Under the pieces are notes generated by a model. That model was not told the DNA's origin. It made no database searches and saw only the letters and a program-made list of their open reading frames with translations. The position numbers and the translations under genes were made by a program. Shown one piece after another: positions 54,045 through 62,927 of a stretch of 64,000 nucleotides of DNA. The stretch's first letter is position 1. Every line of letters begins with the position of its first letter. The stretch is from Candidatus Pseudobacter hemicellulosilyticus. GTDB lineage: Bacteria; Bacteroidota; Bacteroidia; Chitinophagales; Chitinophagaceae. Where the stretch lies: NCBI GenBank assembly GCA_029202545.1, contig CP119311.1, forward strand, positions 2,046,001 to 2,110,000, given 5' to 3'.

Positions 54045-54974
54045 ATGGATCCAATCGTTCGCATTGCCGGACTTTCACATCGCTACAATACTTCCTGGGC
54101 GATCCGCAATATCAATATCGAGATCAGCAGGAAGGGCATCTATGGGCTGCTGGGCTCCAACGGGGCCGGTAAGTCCACCACCATGAATATCCTTTGCGGG
54201 GCGCTGAACCAGACCCAGGGGGAGGTGTACATCAATGGCATCGATGTACGTAAACGGCCGGTGGCCGCCAAGAAGCAGATCGGCTTTCTGCCACAGGTGG
54301 CGCCCCTGTACCTCGACCTCACCGTACAGGAATATCTTTTCTATTGTGCGCGGCTGCGCTCCCTCTCCCCCAAAGAAGTTCCTGCCGCTGTGACGGCCGT
54401 TATGGAACGGTGCGGCCTCACTCATGTAAAGGACCGGCTGCTCAAGAACCTTTCCGGCGGCTACCGGCAACGGGTGGGTATTGCGCAGTCCATCATCCAC
54501 CAGCCCAGGGTGGTGATCCTCGACGAGCCCACCAACGGGCTCGATCCTATGCAGATCATCGAGGTGCGCAACCTCATCAGGGAGATAGCCAATGAGCGCA
54601 CCGTGATCCTCAGCTCACATATCCTCACCGAGATCCAGCTGCTTTGCCAGGAGATCATCATGATCGAGCAGGGCCGGCTGGTCTTCTCCGATTCTATCCA
54701 TGCCTTCAACAACTATATCGCCCCGCAAAGCATGCTGCTGGAGCTGGACAACCCACCGGCGTCCGAAGCGCTGGCCGCGATCAGGGGCGTAAGCCGCGTG
54801 GAAGGCCTGACGGAAAAGAGCTTCCGCCTTTTTTACGATGGCGAGCGGTCCGTGAGCGATGCCGTGGTCAATGCCAGCGTGCAACAGCAGTGGCGGCTGG
54901 TACAGCTGGTCATCGAAAAGAATTCGATAGATGAGATCTTTAAACAATTAACCCGTAAAACCACCGAACAATAA
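54045..54974 (+). CDS. ABC transporter ATPase, GldA-like (locus B)
   Basis: The open frame reaches back to 53976 across the hairpin, but ATG at 54045 (MDPIVRIAGLSHRYN) aligns with the start of the locus A paralogue. The 309-residue ATPase has Walker A GSNGAGKST, signature LSGGYRQRVGIAQ, Walker B VVILDEPTNGLD and H-loop LSSHILTE. It is similar to the locus A ATPase over its whole length, including the C-terminal accessory region (LLELDNPPASEALAAIRGVSRVE). Confidence 0.92.
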   Translation: MDPIVRIAGLSHRYNTSWAIRNINIEISRKGIYGLLGSNGAGKSTTMNILCGALNQTQGEVYINGIDVRKRPVAAKKQIGFLPQVAPLYLDLTVQEYLFYCARLRSLSPKEVPAAVTAVMERCGLTHVKDRLLKNLSGGYRQRVGIAQSIIHQPRVVILDEPTNGLDPMQIIEVRNLIREIANERTVILSSHILTEIQLLCQEIIMIEQGRLVFSDSIHAFNNYIAPQSMLLELDNPPASEALAAIRGVSRVEGLTEKSFRLFYDGERSVSDAVVNASVQQQWRLVQLVIEKNSIDEIFKQLTRKTTEQ

Positions 54975-54984
54975 GCTTATACCG

Positions 54985-57300
54985 ATGAGGAAGACATTTT
55001 ATATCGCCCGCAACGAGCTGTATGCCCTGTTCTATTCGCCGATCGCCTGGATACTGATGCTGGTGTTCCTGGTGATGAGCAGCGCCGAATTCTTTGGCCT
55101 CTATGGATACCTGGTGGCCGCCCATGAGCGCGGCGGCCTCGAGCTGCTGAATTTCCAGAACCTTACCAGGACCATGCTGCAATGGCCCATGCTCCAGGTG
55201 ATCCGCAGCCTGTATATCTTCTTTCCCCTGATCACGATGGGGCTCATGAGCCGGGAAACCAGCAGCGGCACCATCAAGCTGCTTTATTCTTCACCGCTGC
55301 ATATCCGCGAGCTCATTTTCGGGAAATACCTGGCTATCCTGACCTTTGCGCTATGCCTCATTGCCCTGCTGGCGCTGACGCTGCTGGTGCTGCTCTCGGC
55401 CATTCCCCATGCGGATTACGGGCTGCTGACCGGCTCCCTGTCCGGTATGTTCCTGGTGCTGGCAACCTATTCGGCCATCGGTCTGTTCATCTCTTCGCTT
55501 ACCTCCTACCAGATCGTGGCGGCCATCATTACCCTGGGCGTGTTTGCCTTGCTGGGCAGCATCGGCGGGATCTGGCAGGAATATGACGTGATCCGGTATA
55601 TCACGGCCTATATCAATATCGGCGGCAAATCACACAATGCGCTGCGTGGCCTGCTCAACCTGCGGGATATTACCTACTTCCTCATCGTGATCGCGATCTT
55701 CCTGTCCTTCTCGATCCTCCGGATCAAATCGGCCACCGAATCCATTCCCGCTATCCGGAAAGGCATGCGCTACCTGCTGGTGCTGGCGCTTGCCGCCATG
55801 CTCGGGTATATTACCAGTCAACCGGAAGTGAATGTCTATGCAGACACTACCCAGAACGATATCAACACCATTACGCCGCCTACGCAGCGGATGCTGGCGA
55901 AGCTGAACGAAGGTCCGCTGGAGGTGACGGTCTATGCCAACCTGTTCACTGGTTTCATGCGCTTCAGCCCGGCCGCCCAGCTGGCTGTCATCACCCAGAA
56001 CTGGGAGCCCTATATCCGTTTCAAGCCGGATATAAAAGTGAATTTCGCATATTATTATGCGTTGGATACGGCTGCCTATCAGTACAAGGTGAATCCCGGC
56101 AAATCCTTGCAGGAGATCGCTGCCCGGGAAGCGAAGACCTACGGGATGGGACTGGATGCTTTCCTCGATTCGGCCACAGTGAGCAAACAGGTCGATATCC
56201 GGGAGGAGGAGTTCAGGTGTTTCTTTGTATTGAAATACAAGGAAAAGACCAGCATTCTGCGCACTTTCGATGATATGGAATTTTGGCCGCAGGAAGATGA
56301 GACCGCTGCGGCCCTCAGCCGGCTGATCGACACGCCGCCGCGTATACTGTTCCTCTCCGACGAACTGGAACGCAGTCCCTTCGGTTTCAGGCCCAGGGAT
56401 TACCGGGGCCTCACCAGCCTGCGGGGCAACCGCTATGCGCTGATCAACCAGGGCTATGATTTTGATACGCTTTCGCTGAAAAGAAGTCCGGCTGTGCCGA
56501 AGGATATTTCGGCGCTGGTCATTGCCGATCCGCGCACAGCGATACCCGCCGAAAGCCTGCAAAAGATCGGTGAGTATATCGATAGGGGAGGTAATGTGCT
56601 CATCACCGCCGAGCCTGACCGGAAAGCCGTGGTAACGCCGCTGCTGGCCCGGCTGGGACTGTCCATGCGCGACGGCATGCTGGTGCAGCCCGGCGATAAG
56701 ACTGCCAACAATATCATATTCGCCTACATGAGCGATACGGCGCAGCGGCTCTCTCCACAGCTGTATAAACAGCTGGACAACGATCATAAATATATGGGCG
56801 ATTCCATTTTTGCGGTAAGCTGCCAGGGCGCGGGCGTGCTGGAATACCAGGCCCGTGACGGTTTCCGGGTCGATCCGCTGCTCCGCACCCGGAGGCAGGA
56901 TGGCTGGAACCGGCTGGATCCCGTAAGCGATGACGAGCTGCTGTTGCGGCTGGAAAAACGGCCCAATGATGAGACCGGCGATTTCCTGACGGCGGTCCGC
57001 CTCACGCGGCAGCAGGGCGGCCGGCAGCAGCGGATCTTCGTGATGAGCGATGCGGATTGCCTGCTCACCCTCTTTATTCCCGGTCCGCGCTCCTACAATT
57101 ATGTGTTCGGTTTCTGGTGCTTCAGCCAGTTTGCCTATGGGCAGTTCCCGGCCAATACCATGCGGCCCGACAGTCCCGACAGGACCTTCACGATCGTGGT
57201 GGATGATATCGATAACCGAAAAACCCTGCTGTACTGGATCATTCCCGGTGTGATAGCGCTCTTCAGCGCCCTGCTGCTGATCCGGCGGAAAAGGAAATAA
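54985..57300 (+). CDS. GldF-GldG fused ABC permease (locus B)
   Basis: This 771-residue protein has the same build as the locus A fusion. Six N-terminal helices (FYSPIAWILMLVFLVMSSAEF, MGLMSRETSSGTIKLLYSSPL) are followed by the GldG-like extracytoplasmic domain (RILFLSDELERSPFG, IGEYIDRGGNVLITAEPD) and a last helix ending LIRRKRK. It lies 10 bp after its ATPase and is the last gene of locus B. No MutS-like or peptidase genes follow here, unlike locus A. Confidence 0.88.
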   Translation: MRKTFYIARNELYALFYSPIAWILMLVFLVMSSAEFFGLYGYLVAAHERGGLELLNFQNLTRTMLQWPMLQVIRSLYIFFPLITMGLMSRETSSGTIKLLYSSPLHIRELIFGKYLAILTFALCLIALLALTLLVLLSAIPHADYGLLTGSLSGMFLVLATYSAIGLFISSLTSYQIVAAIITLGVFALLGSIGGIWQEYDVIRYITAYINIGGKSHNALRGLLNLRDITYFLIVIAIFLSFSILRIKSATESIPAIRKGMRYLLVLALAAMLGYITSQPEVNVYADTTQNDINTITPPTQRMLAKLNEGPLEVTVYANLFTGFMRFSPAAQLAVITQNWEPYIRFKPDIKVNFAYYYALDTAAYQYKVNPGKSLQEIAAREAKTYGMGLDAFLDSATVSKQVDIREEEFRCFFVLKYKEKTSILRTFDDMEFWPQEDETAAALSRLIDTPPRILFLSDELERSPFGFRPRDYRGLTSLRGNRYALINQGYDFDTLSLKRSPAVPKDISALVIADPRTAIPAESLQKIGEYIDRGGNVLITAEPDRKAVVTPLLARLGLSMRDGMLVQPGDKTANNIIFAYMSDTAQRLSPQLYKQLDNDHKYMGDSIFAVSCQGAGVLEYQARDGFRVDPLLRTRRQDGWNRLDPVSDDELLLRLEKRPNDETGDFLTAVRLTRQQGGRQQRIFVMSDADCLLTLFIPGPRSYNYVFGFWCFSQFAYGQFPANTMRPDSPDRTFTIVVDDIDNRKTLLYWIIPGVIALFSALLLIRRKRK

Positions 57301-57334
57301 TTGATTACAGTTAATACTGCCGTGCATTCCGGAA

Positions 57335-57369
57335 AAGGTGGCAACCCGCGTTGCCACCTTTGTGCTTTT
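57335..57369 (+). terminator. intrinsic terminator of locus B
   Basis: AAGGTGGCAAC (57335-57345) pairs perfectly with GTTGCCACCTT (57350-57360) around a 4-nt loop, followed by TGTGCTTTT. It separates locus B from the locus C sigma gene. Confidence 0.82.
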
Positions 57370-57406
57370 CTTGCCAGCCTCCTGCTTAAATACGCTTTCA
57401 AACCAT

Positions 57407-57414
57407 TAACTTTG
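57407..57414 (+). promoter_or_regulatory. candidate -7 box of the locus C sigma gene
   Basis: TAACTTTG matches the TAnnTTTG consensus exactly, 6 bp before the ATG at 57421. Transcription would begin at or near the start codon, giving a leaderless message. No clear -33 box is visible, so this could be chance. Confidence 0.35.
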
Positions 57415-57420
57415 GTTAGC

Positions 57421-58056
57421 ATGAGTGTGGAAAGTAATATAGCAGAGCGGTCCTGGAACAGTTTACGTGAAGGTGATATGCAGGCCCTGGCAGCGCTGTA
57501 TGACCAGCACTATGTGGGGCTGGTGAACTACGGCGCCCGGCTGATAGGGGACAGGGACCTGGCCAATGATTGTTTTATCCAGGTATTGCTGGACCTCTAT
57601 GCCAAACATGCCACTTTGCCGCCAGTGACCAATGTCAGGAGCTACCTGATCACCTGCCTGCACCGCAAGATCCTGCTGGAGCTAAAACTGAACCGCCGCG
57701 ATAAGGCCGCCCGGGCCGGCAGCGGGGAAGAGATGGAACGCTGGGAAACCTCCTACGAAGACTACCTTGTCCTGCTGCAGTCCTCCGAAGAATGGAAGCA
57801 AAAGCTTACCCGGGCCTTTGCGGTCCTGACGGAACGCCAGAAAGAACTGCTCAGGCTCCGTTTTTTTGAAGACCGCGACTATGACTATATCGCCGTGCAA
57901 TGCGGCATCACCCGGCGCACGGCCTATAATATAATACATGATGCGCTGAAAAGTCTCCGGGCCGAACTGGCCCTCCGGAACAATGACCTGCCGGAAAATA
58001 AACTACCTGATTCTATGGTACTCATGTTGTTGGCAACTGCACTTTTCGCCTCCTGA
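57421..58056 (+). CDS. ECF sigma factor (locus C)
   Basis: The frame is open from 57301, but that stretch covers the locus B terminator. ATG at 57421 (MSVESNIAERSWNSLREGD) is the real start, giving 211 residues. Region 2 is LYDQHYVGLVNYGARLIGDRDLANDCFIQVLLDLY. Region 4 is LTERQKELLRLRFFEDRDYDYIAVQCGITRRTAYNIIHDALKSL. It controls locus C together with the FecR protein that follows. Confidence 0.92.
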   Translation: MSVESNIAERSWNSLREGDMQALAALYDQHYVGLVNYGARLIGDRDLANDCFIQVLLDLYAKHATLPPVTNVRSYLITCLHRKILLELKLNRRDKAARAGSGEEMERWETSYEDYLVLLQSSEEWKQKLTRAFAVLTERQKELLRLRFFEDRDYDYIAVQCGITRRTAYNIIHDALKSLRAELALRNNDLPENKLPDSMVLMLLATALFAS

Positions 58057-58128
58057 GGAAAAAAGAAAAAAAATTTAACGATTCCATAGTAAAAGACCGT
58101 CATCCTGTGCTCCATTAGGTAAGGAGTA

Positions 58129-59247
58129 ATGCTTTACCAGAATTACAATACAGAAGATTTTTTGCAGGACAGCTCTTTCCGGCAGTACTGTGCAGGCACT
58201 TCGCAGGAGTGTGTACAGTTCTGGGAAGACTGGCTGCGGGCGCACCCCGAAAAGAAAGACGAGGTGGCTGCTGCCCGACAGCTCTATGCCCTGCTCAGTG
58301 GAGGCGTTACCGCCCGGAGCTTCCGGGCCCATCGCCGGGTGCTGGAGCAAAAGCTGGCCGGCAAAGGCTGGCAGGACCCCGCCGGGACAGAAGCGGTACC
58401 ACGCCGTACCGGTCGCCTGAACAGGGCCTGGTACTGGGCCGCTGCTGCATCACTGGCTGGTCTGACCCTGATAGCAGTACTCCGCAAAGCGCCGCTGCCC
58501 GAGCCGGAGCCGGTGAAGAACCTGGTGGTATTTGCCAGTGAGCCGGGAGAGAAAAAAGAGATCCGCCTGCCCGATGGCAGCAAGGTATTGCTCAACGTGA
58601 GCAGCCGGCTGGAACTGTACAATAATTTCAATACCGGTACCCGGGAACTGTACCTGGACGGAGAAGCGTTTTTTGATGTGGTGGATAACCCCTCCGTCCC
58701 TTTCATTGTACACAGCAAACGGTTTGACGTCACTGTACTGGGCACCACTTTCAACGTCCGCTCCTATGACAATGATAAAAAATCCGTTGCCGCCCTTATC
58801 CAGGGAAAAATTGGCCTGACCTTTTCTGCGCTGGGTAACAGCCGCAAACTGGTGCTGGCCCCGGCCCAGCAGATAGTGATAGAAGACGGAGAGCCCGGGA
58901 AGGAAGAAGAAAAGCAGGTATCCGGAGCCGTTGCCAAAAGAGCCGCAACCCCTTCTACCGTCAGCGTTACACCGCTGCAGGTAATGAGCTATGATAGTTC
59001 CGTAGTGGAAACATCCTGGACCGAGAACAGGCTGGTGTTCAACAATGAATCTTTTGAAGAAGTAGCACGGAAACTGGAAAGATGGTTCAATGTGACCATC
59101 ATCATTGAAGATGAGAAATTAAAACAAGTTCGCTATACAGGCAGTTTTGAAAAAGAAAACCTCCAGAGCATCATTGACATCCTGAAACTGTCCAAGCCTT
59201 TTCAATACCATATAACAGACGATCAGCGATTGCACATCCGCCAGTAG
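58129..59247 (+). CDS. FecR-family anti-sigma factor (locus C)
   Basis: This 372-residue anti-sigma factor is smaller than its locus A and B counterparts. A membrane helix (WYWAAAASLAGLTLIAVL, about residues 103-120) separates the sigma-binding part from the FecR domain (EKKEIRLPDGSKVLLNVSSR). A linker (about 245-285) rich in Glu, Lys and Ala leads to the C-terminal DUF4974-like domain (LVFNNESFEEVARKLERWFNVTI). Confidence 0.93.
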   Translation: MLYQNYNTEDFLQDSSFRQYCAGTSQECVQFWEDWLRAHPEKKDEVAAARQLYALLSGGVTARSFRAHRRVLEQKLAGKGWQDPAGTEAVPRRTGRLNRAWYWAAAASLAGLTLIAVLRKAPLPEPEPVKNLVVFASEPGEKKEIRLPDGSKVLLNVSSRLELYNNFNTGTRELYLDGEAFFDVVDNPSVPFIVHSKRFDVTVLGTTFNVRSYDNDKKSVAALIQGKIGLTFSALGNSRKLVLAPAQQIVIEDGEPGKEEEKQVSGAVAKRAATPSTVSVTPLQVMSYDSSVVETSWTENRLVFNNESFEEVARKLERWFNVTIIIEDEKLKQVRYTGSFEKENLQSIIDILKLSKPFQYHITDDQRLHIRQ

Positions 59248-59274
59248 GTAGTAACAACTTTGAGACAATAAGAC

Positions 59275-59309
59275 AAAAAAATGGGGAAAATGTTAGCAGC
59301 ATTTTCCCC
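59275..59309 (-). terminator. minus-strand intrinsic terminator in the FecR-SusC gap (locus C)
   Basis: GGGGAAAATG (59283-59292) pairs perfectly with CATTTTCCCC (59300-59309) around a 7-nt loop. The A-run at 59275-59281 becomes a U-tract on the minus strand; the + strand continues GGGTAAAG and would not terminate. CGAAGGTA at 59377-59384 is a 7/8 reversed -7 box ending on the A of the susC ATG, the same position as the perfect box at locus B. Confidence 0.68.
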
Positions 59310-59383
59310 GGGTAAAGCTTTAAAACAGGGTCAAGTTGACTGCTGACCTGTTTTGTATTGTTCACTAAAACCCATACGAAGGT

Positions 59384-62300
59384 ATGCAAAAAAACCGACT
59401 GCCGCAGCGGGGGTGGCAACCCCCTGCGCTCTTAACCAAAGCTCTCATCGTCATGAAACTAACTGCCATCTTTTTGCTGGTCGCTTGCTTGCAGGTATCG
59501 GCTAACACATTCTCGCAGGAGGCGAAGGTCACCATGAACCTGCGGCATGTGTCTATTCTCTCCTTATTTAAAGCTATTGAAAGCAAAACGGATTATCGTT
59601 TTGTGTATAGCAATGACCTCATTCCGTCAAAGTATACGGTCAGCATCGAGGTACGGGAAACACCCGTTTCCGAAGTGCTGAGTCATGCACTGGACAATAC
59701 CGGTCTTGATTTCAGGTTGATGGACAATAACCTGATCGTGGTGGCGGATAAGGACAATATCAGGAACTTCCTGCGCATCACCGGTAAGGTAACAGATATC
59801 AACGGTGAACCGCTGGAAGGTGTCAGTGTTACCATCAAAGGCTCCAGCGGTGGCGCCCTGACTGATACGGAAGGGTTCTTCTCGCTCAACGCCAATGCCA
59901 ATGCAGAACTGGTATTCAGCTATGTAGGGTATGAAGCGCAGACCATTGCCGTGAATAACAGAAAGTCCATTACCATTATCCTGCGCGGCGCACGCGAGCT
60001 GGAAAATGTTATTGTGGTGGCCAATACCGGTTACCAGAATATCTCCCCGGAAAGGGCTACCGGCGCTTATGATGTGATAGGCCGCAATGTGCTGGATAAA
60101 CGGCCTGTATCCAATCTCTCCACCGCGCTGGTAGGCATGGTGGCCGGTATGCAGGGTAAAGAGAACGCCGATGGTACCGCCAGTTTTCTGGTACGGGGCA
60201 CCAGTTCTCTCTATTCTAACACGCAACCGCTTGTTGTAGTCGATGGCTTCCCGATAGCCGATTATGACTTCTCCACTATCAACCCCAATGACGTGCAATC
60301 TATTACTGTCCTGAAAGATGCGGCAGCCGCGTCTATCTGGGGCGCCCGTTCGGCCAATGGGGTGATTGTGATCACCACCAAAAAAGGCCGGGCCGGCAAG
60401 CTGCGCATTGAAGGCAATTATTTCACCCGTATTTCAGATAGGCAGGACCTGGACCAGATACTGGTACAGGCTAATTCTCCGGATCATATCCGCTATGAGA
60501 AACTGGCCTGGGACAATAACTGGATGTTGAGTCCTTATGCCGGTAACCTGCAGCAGGTCACTACCTCGCCGCTTACCCTGGCACAGGAATATATGTGGAA
60601 GTTCAAACAGGGACAGATCTCCCAGGCGCAAAGAGATGCCGGGCTGGACAGTCTCAGCAATGTCAGCAACCGCGGGCAGGTCAATGACTACCTCATGCGG
60701 AGGGCCGTGCTCAACCAGTTTAACCTGACGATGTCCGGCAGCACCTCGCAGACCAATACTTACCTCTCGCTCCTGTACGAAAACGATAAACTCAGTATGC
60801 AGAAAAGCGGGAGCGACCGCCTCATGGTGAACTTCAATAACCAGTACAGCCCGGCCAAATGGCTGAAATTCTCTATCGCTTCCACCATTCAGTATAAAAA
60901 AACGGATAACAGCGGCGCTACCATTTCCGAGATACAGGGCCTCTCTCCCTATGAAACCCTGCTGGATCCCAACGGCGCTTATTCTGTTAACCTGACCATG
61001 AACCGGGAACAGCTGGCTACACTGCCGCTTGAAAAATTCCCTTATGCTGACTGGAATTATAATCTGCTGCGCGAGACCAGGGGACGTAAATTTACAAACG
61101 AAAACATCAGCGCCCGTTTCCAGGCAGGGATGAATGTGGATATCTTCAAAGGCCTTTCACTGGATGTCCGTTTCCAGTTCGAGAAAAAGAAGATCGAGAC
61201 TGAAAACTATTATAGTGACGATACCTACTATGCCAGGAACATGGTCAATACCATGGCCAAATACAACCAGGGTACACAGCGTATTGACACACTATACATT
61301 CCCAAAGGAGGGATACTCACTTCCGGCAATAGCAATCAGAACAGTCACGTATTGCGTGGCCAGCTCAATTACGACAGGAGTTTTGGTCGGCACAATGTTA
61401 CGGTCATAGCAGGTTCTGAGATGTCTCAATACACCACTACAGGTCGTACCAATCCTACCGCCTATGGGTATGATCCGGAAACCCTTCAGTCAACTGTTCC
61501 GCAGTTTGGCTATGGCAGCTCCGTGGACCTGATGAAAAATTTTCTTAACAATGATGCAACCATAGCAGGTGGGAACAGCACATTCAGTTGGGAACGCGAC
61601 CGCTACCTCTCTTTCTATGGCAATGCAGCCTATACGTATAATGGCAGGTATACCCTTTCCGGCAGCGCCCGTAGTGACGCCTCCAACTTTATCACTGATG
61701 ACAAGCAGCTGCGCTGGGCGCCATTATGGTCTGTAGGCGCCATGTGGAATATTGGCCGGGAAGATTTTATGCGTTCTTTTTCCTGGATCAATGTCCTGAA
61801 ACTGCGCGCTACCTATGGCAGGAACGGTAATGCGGAAAAATCAACTTCCACCAAACCGCTGATCTCCTTAGGTTCGTCCCTGAATGCTACTACCGGCACT
61901 TATATAGCCTCTGTTTCCAGCTATGGCAATCCTTACCTGCGCTGGGAGAAAACAAACACTACCAATATCGGGGTTGATTTTGCTTTCCTGAACAGCAAGA
62001 TCTCCGGTAAGCTGGACTACTACAATAAACATGGCCAGGATATTATGGGTACCATTACCCTGCCCGGTGCTACAGGGGTTACCAGCCAGCGCTTCAACAA
62101 TGCTGAAGTGATGAATACAGGCATAGAGCTGGAGCTGACCACTAATGTCAGGATCGCCAACAAGTTTGGCTATTCTCCTACCTTAACCTATGCCTATAAC
62201 CAGAACGAGATCAGGAATCTTTATTTCCCCAATCAATACGCCTATGCGCTGGTAGCGGATCCTTATGTGCAGGGCAGGCCGGTAGGCGCCGTGTATAGTT

Positions 62301-62917
62301 ACACCTACGCCGGTATGATTGATGGTACACCGCATGTGGAAGGCCTCAATAAAGCTCCGCACTCCTTTAATGTAGTGTCCCTGCACAATACAGCGCTGGG
62401 GCTGCCATTCATGAACTATGAAGGCACTAATATTCCACCCCATACCCTGGGCTGGTTCAACCAGTTCACGTATGATAATTTCTACCTGACCGCACTGGTG
62501 GTGGGTAAGTTTGGCGGTGTATACCGCAACCCCATTTTCAACTATGCCACTGGTGTAGGCAGCAGCAAGACATCGGTCAGCAAGCTGGTATCGGACGTGT
62601 TTGCCGGCGACCAGAATATTCCTGAATTCGGTCTGCCCAATAATGCCCAGTACTACCTCTGGGACCGGTATGCTCCCTACCTGGATGTACTGGTGGAGCG
62701 TTCAGATTATGTGGAGCTGAAGGAACTGTCGCTGGGATATAATCTGCCCACTGATCTCATCTCACGCGCCAGCTTCAAGTCGGCCCGTGTTTTCTTCCAG
62801 GTGCGTAACCTGGGGCTGTTGTACAAAGCCAATTCAAAAGGGTATCATCCGGAATGGTTGCCCGGCAGTATCCGTCCTGTAACTACTTACACTATCGGGG
62901 CGAATGTTCAACTCTAA
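59384..62917 (+). CDS. SusC-family TonB-dependent transducer with STN domain (locus C)
   Basis: This outer-membrane importer has 1,177 residues. A polar leader (MQKNRLPQRGWQPPALLTK) precedes the signal peptide core (MKLTAIFLLVACLQVSANTFSQ). The STN domain follows (VTMNLRHVSILSLFKAIESK to LMDNNLIVVAD), then CarboxypepD_reg (TGKVTDINGEPLEGVSVTI). The plug has ILKDAAAASIWGARSANGVI. The Trp in SIWGARSANG instead of Tyr is a common subfamily variant. An A7 run lies at codons 2-4, as in locus A. Confidence 0.95.
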   Translation: MQKNRLPQRGWQPPALLTKALIVMKLTAIFLLVACLQVSANTFSQEAKVTMNLRHVSILSLFKAIESKTDYRFVYSNDLIPSKYTVSIEVRETPVSEVLSHALDNTGLDFRLMDNNLIVVADKDNIRNFLRITGKVTDINGEPLEGVSVTIKGSSGGALTDTEGFFSLNANANAELVFSYVGYEAQTIAVNNRKSITIILRGARELENVIVVANTGYQNISPERATGAYDVIGRNVLDKRPVSNLSTALVGMVAGMQGKENADGTASFLVRGTSSLYSNTQPLVVVDGFPIADYDFSTINPNDVQSITVLKDAAAASIWGARSANGVIVITTKKGRAGKLRIEGNYFTRISDRQDLDQILVQANSPDHIRYEKLAWDNNWMLSPYAGNLQQVTTSPLTLAQEYMWKFKQGQISQAQRDAGLDSLSNVSNRGQVNDYLMRRAVLNQFNLTMSGSTSQTNTYLSLLYENDKLSMQKSGSDRLMVNFNNQYSPAKWLKFSIASTIQYKKTDNSGATISEIQGLSPYETLLDPNGAYSVNLTMNREQLATLPLEKFPYADWNYNLLRETRGRKFTNENISARFQAGMNVDIFKGLSLDVRFQFEKKKIETENYYSDDTYYARNMVNTMAKYNQGTQRIDTLYIPKGGILTSGNSNQNSHVLRGQLNYDRSFGRHNVTVIAGSEMSQYTTTGRTNPTAYGYDPETLQSTVPQFGYGSSVDLMKNFLNNDATIAGGNSTFSWERDRYLSFYGNAAYTYNGRYTLSGSARSDASNFITDDKQLRWAPLWSVGAMWNIGREDFMRSFSWINVLKLRATYGRNGNAEKSTSTKPLISLGSSLNATTGTYIASVSSYGNPYLRWEKTNTTNIGVDFAFLNSKISGKLDYYNKHGQDIMGTITLPGATGVTSQRFNNAEVMNTGIELELTTNVRIANKFGYSPTLTYAYNQNEIRNLYFPNQYAYALVADPYVQGRPVGAVYSYTYAGMIDGTPHVEGLNKAPHSFNVVSLHNTALGLPFMNYEGTNIPPHTLGWFNQFTYDNFYLTALVVGKFGGVYRNPIFNYATGVGSSKTSVSKLVSDVFAGDQNIPEFGLPNNAQYYLWDRYAPYLDVLVERSDYVELKELSLGYNLPTDLISRASFKSARVFFQVRNLGLLYKANSKGYHPEWLPGSIRPVTTYTIGANVQL

Positions 62918-62927
62918 TCTTGTAAAC

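Noticed and set aside
55630..57357. 575-codon open frame on the minus strand, and similar long antisense frames at 667-1830, 16662-17849, 40325-41674 and 44580-45890
   Set aside because: Each lies wholly opposite a gene with clear domains and catalytic motifs. Their sequences are rich in His, Gly, Gln and Ile without signal peptides or motifs, as expected for shadows of GC-moderate coding DNA.
61871..61880. GGTTCGTCCC inside the locus C susC
   Set aside because: A single 10-bp match to the metY-flanking element, encoding ordinary barrel residues (GSSL). No neighbouring copy, so taken as chance.
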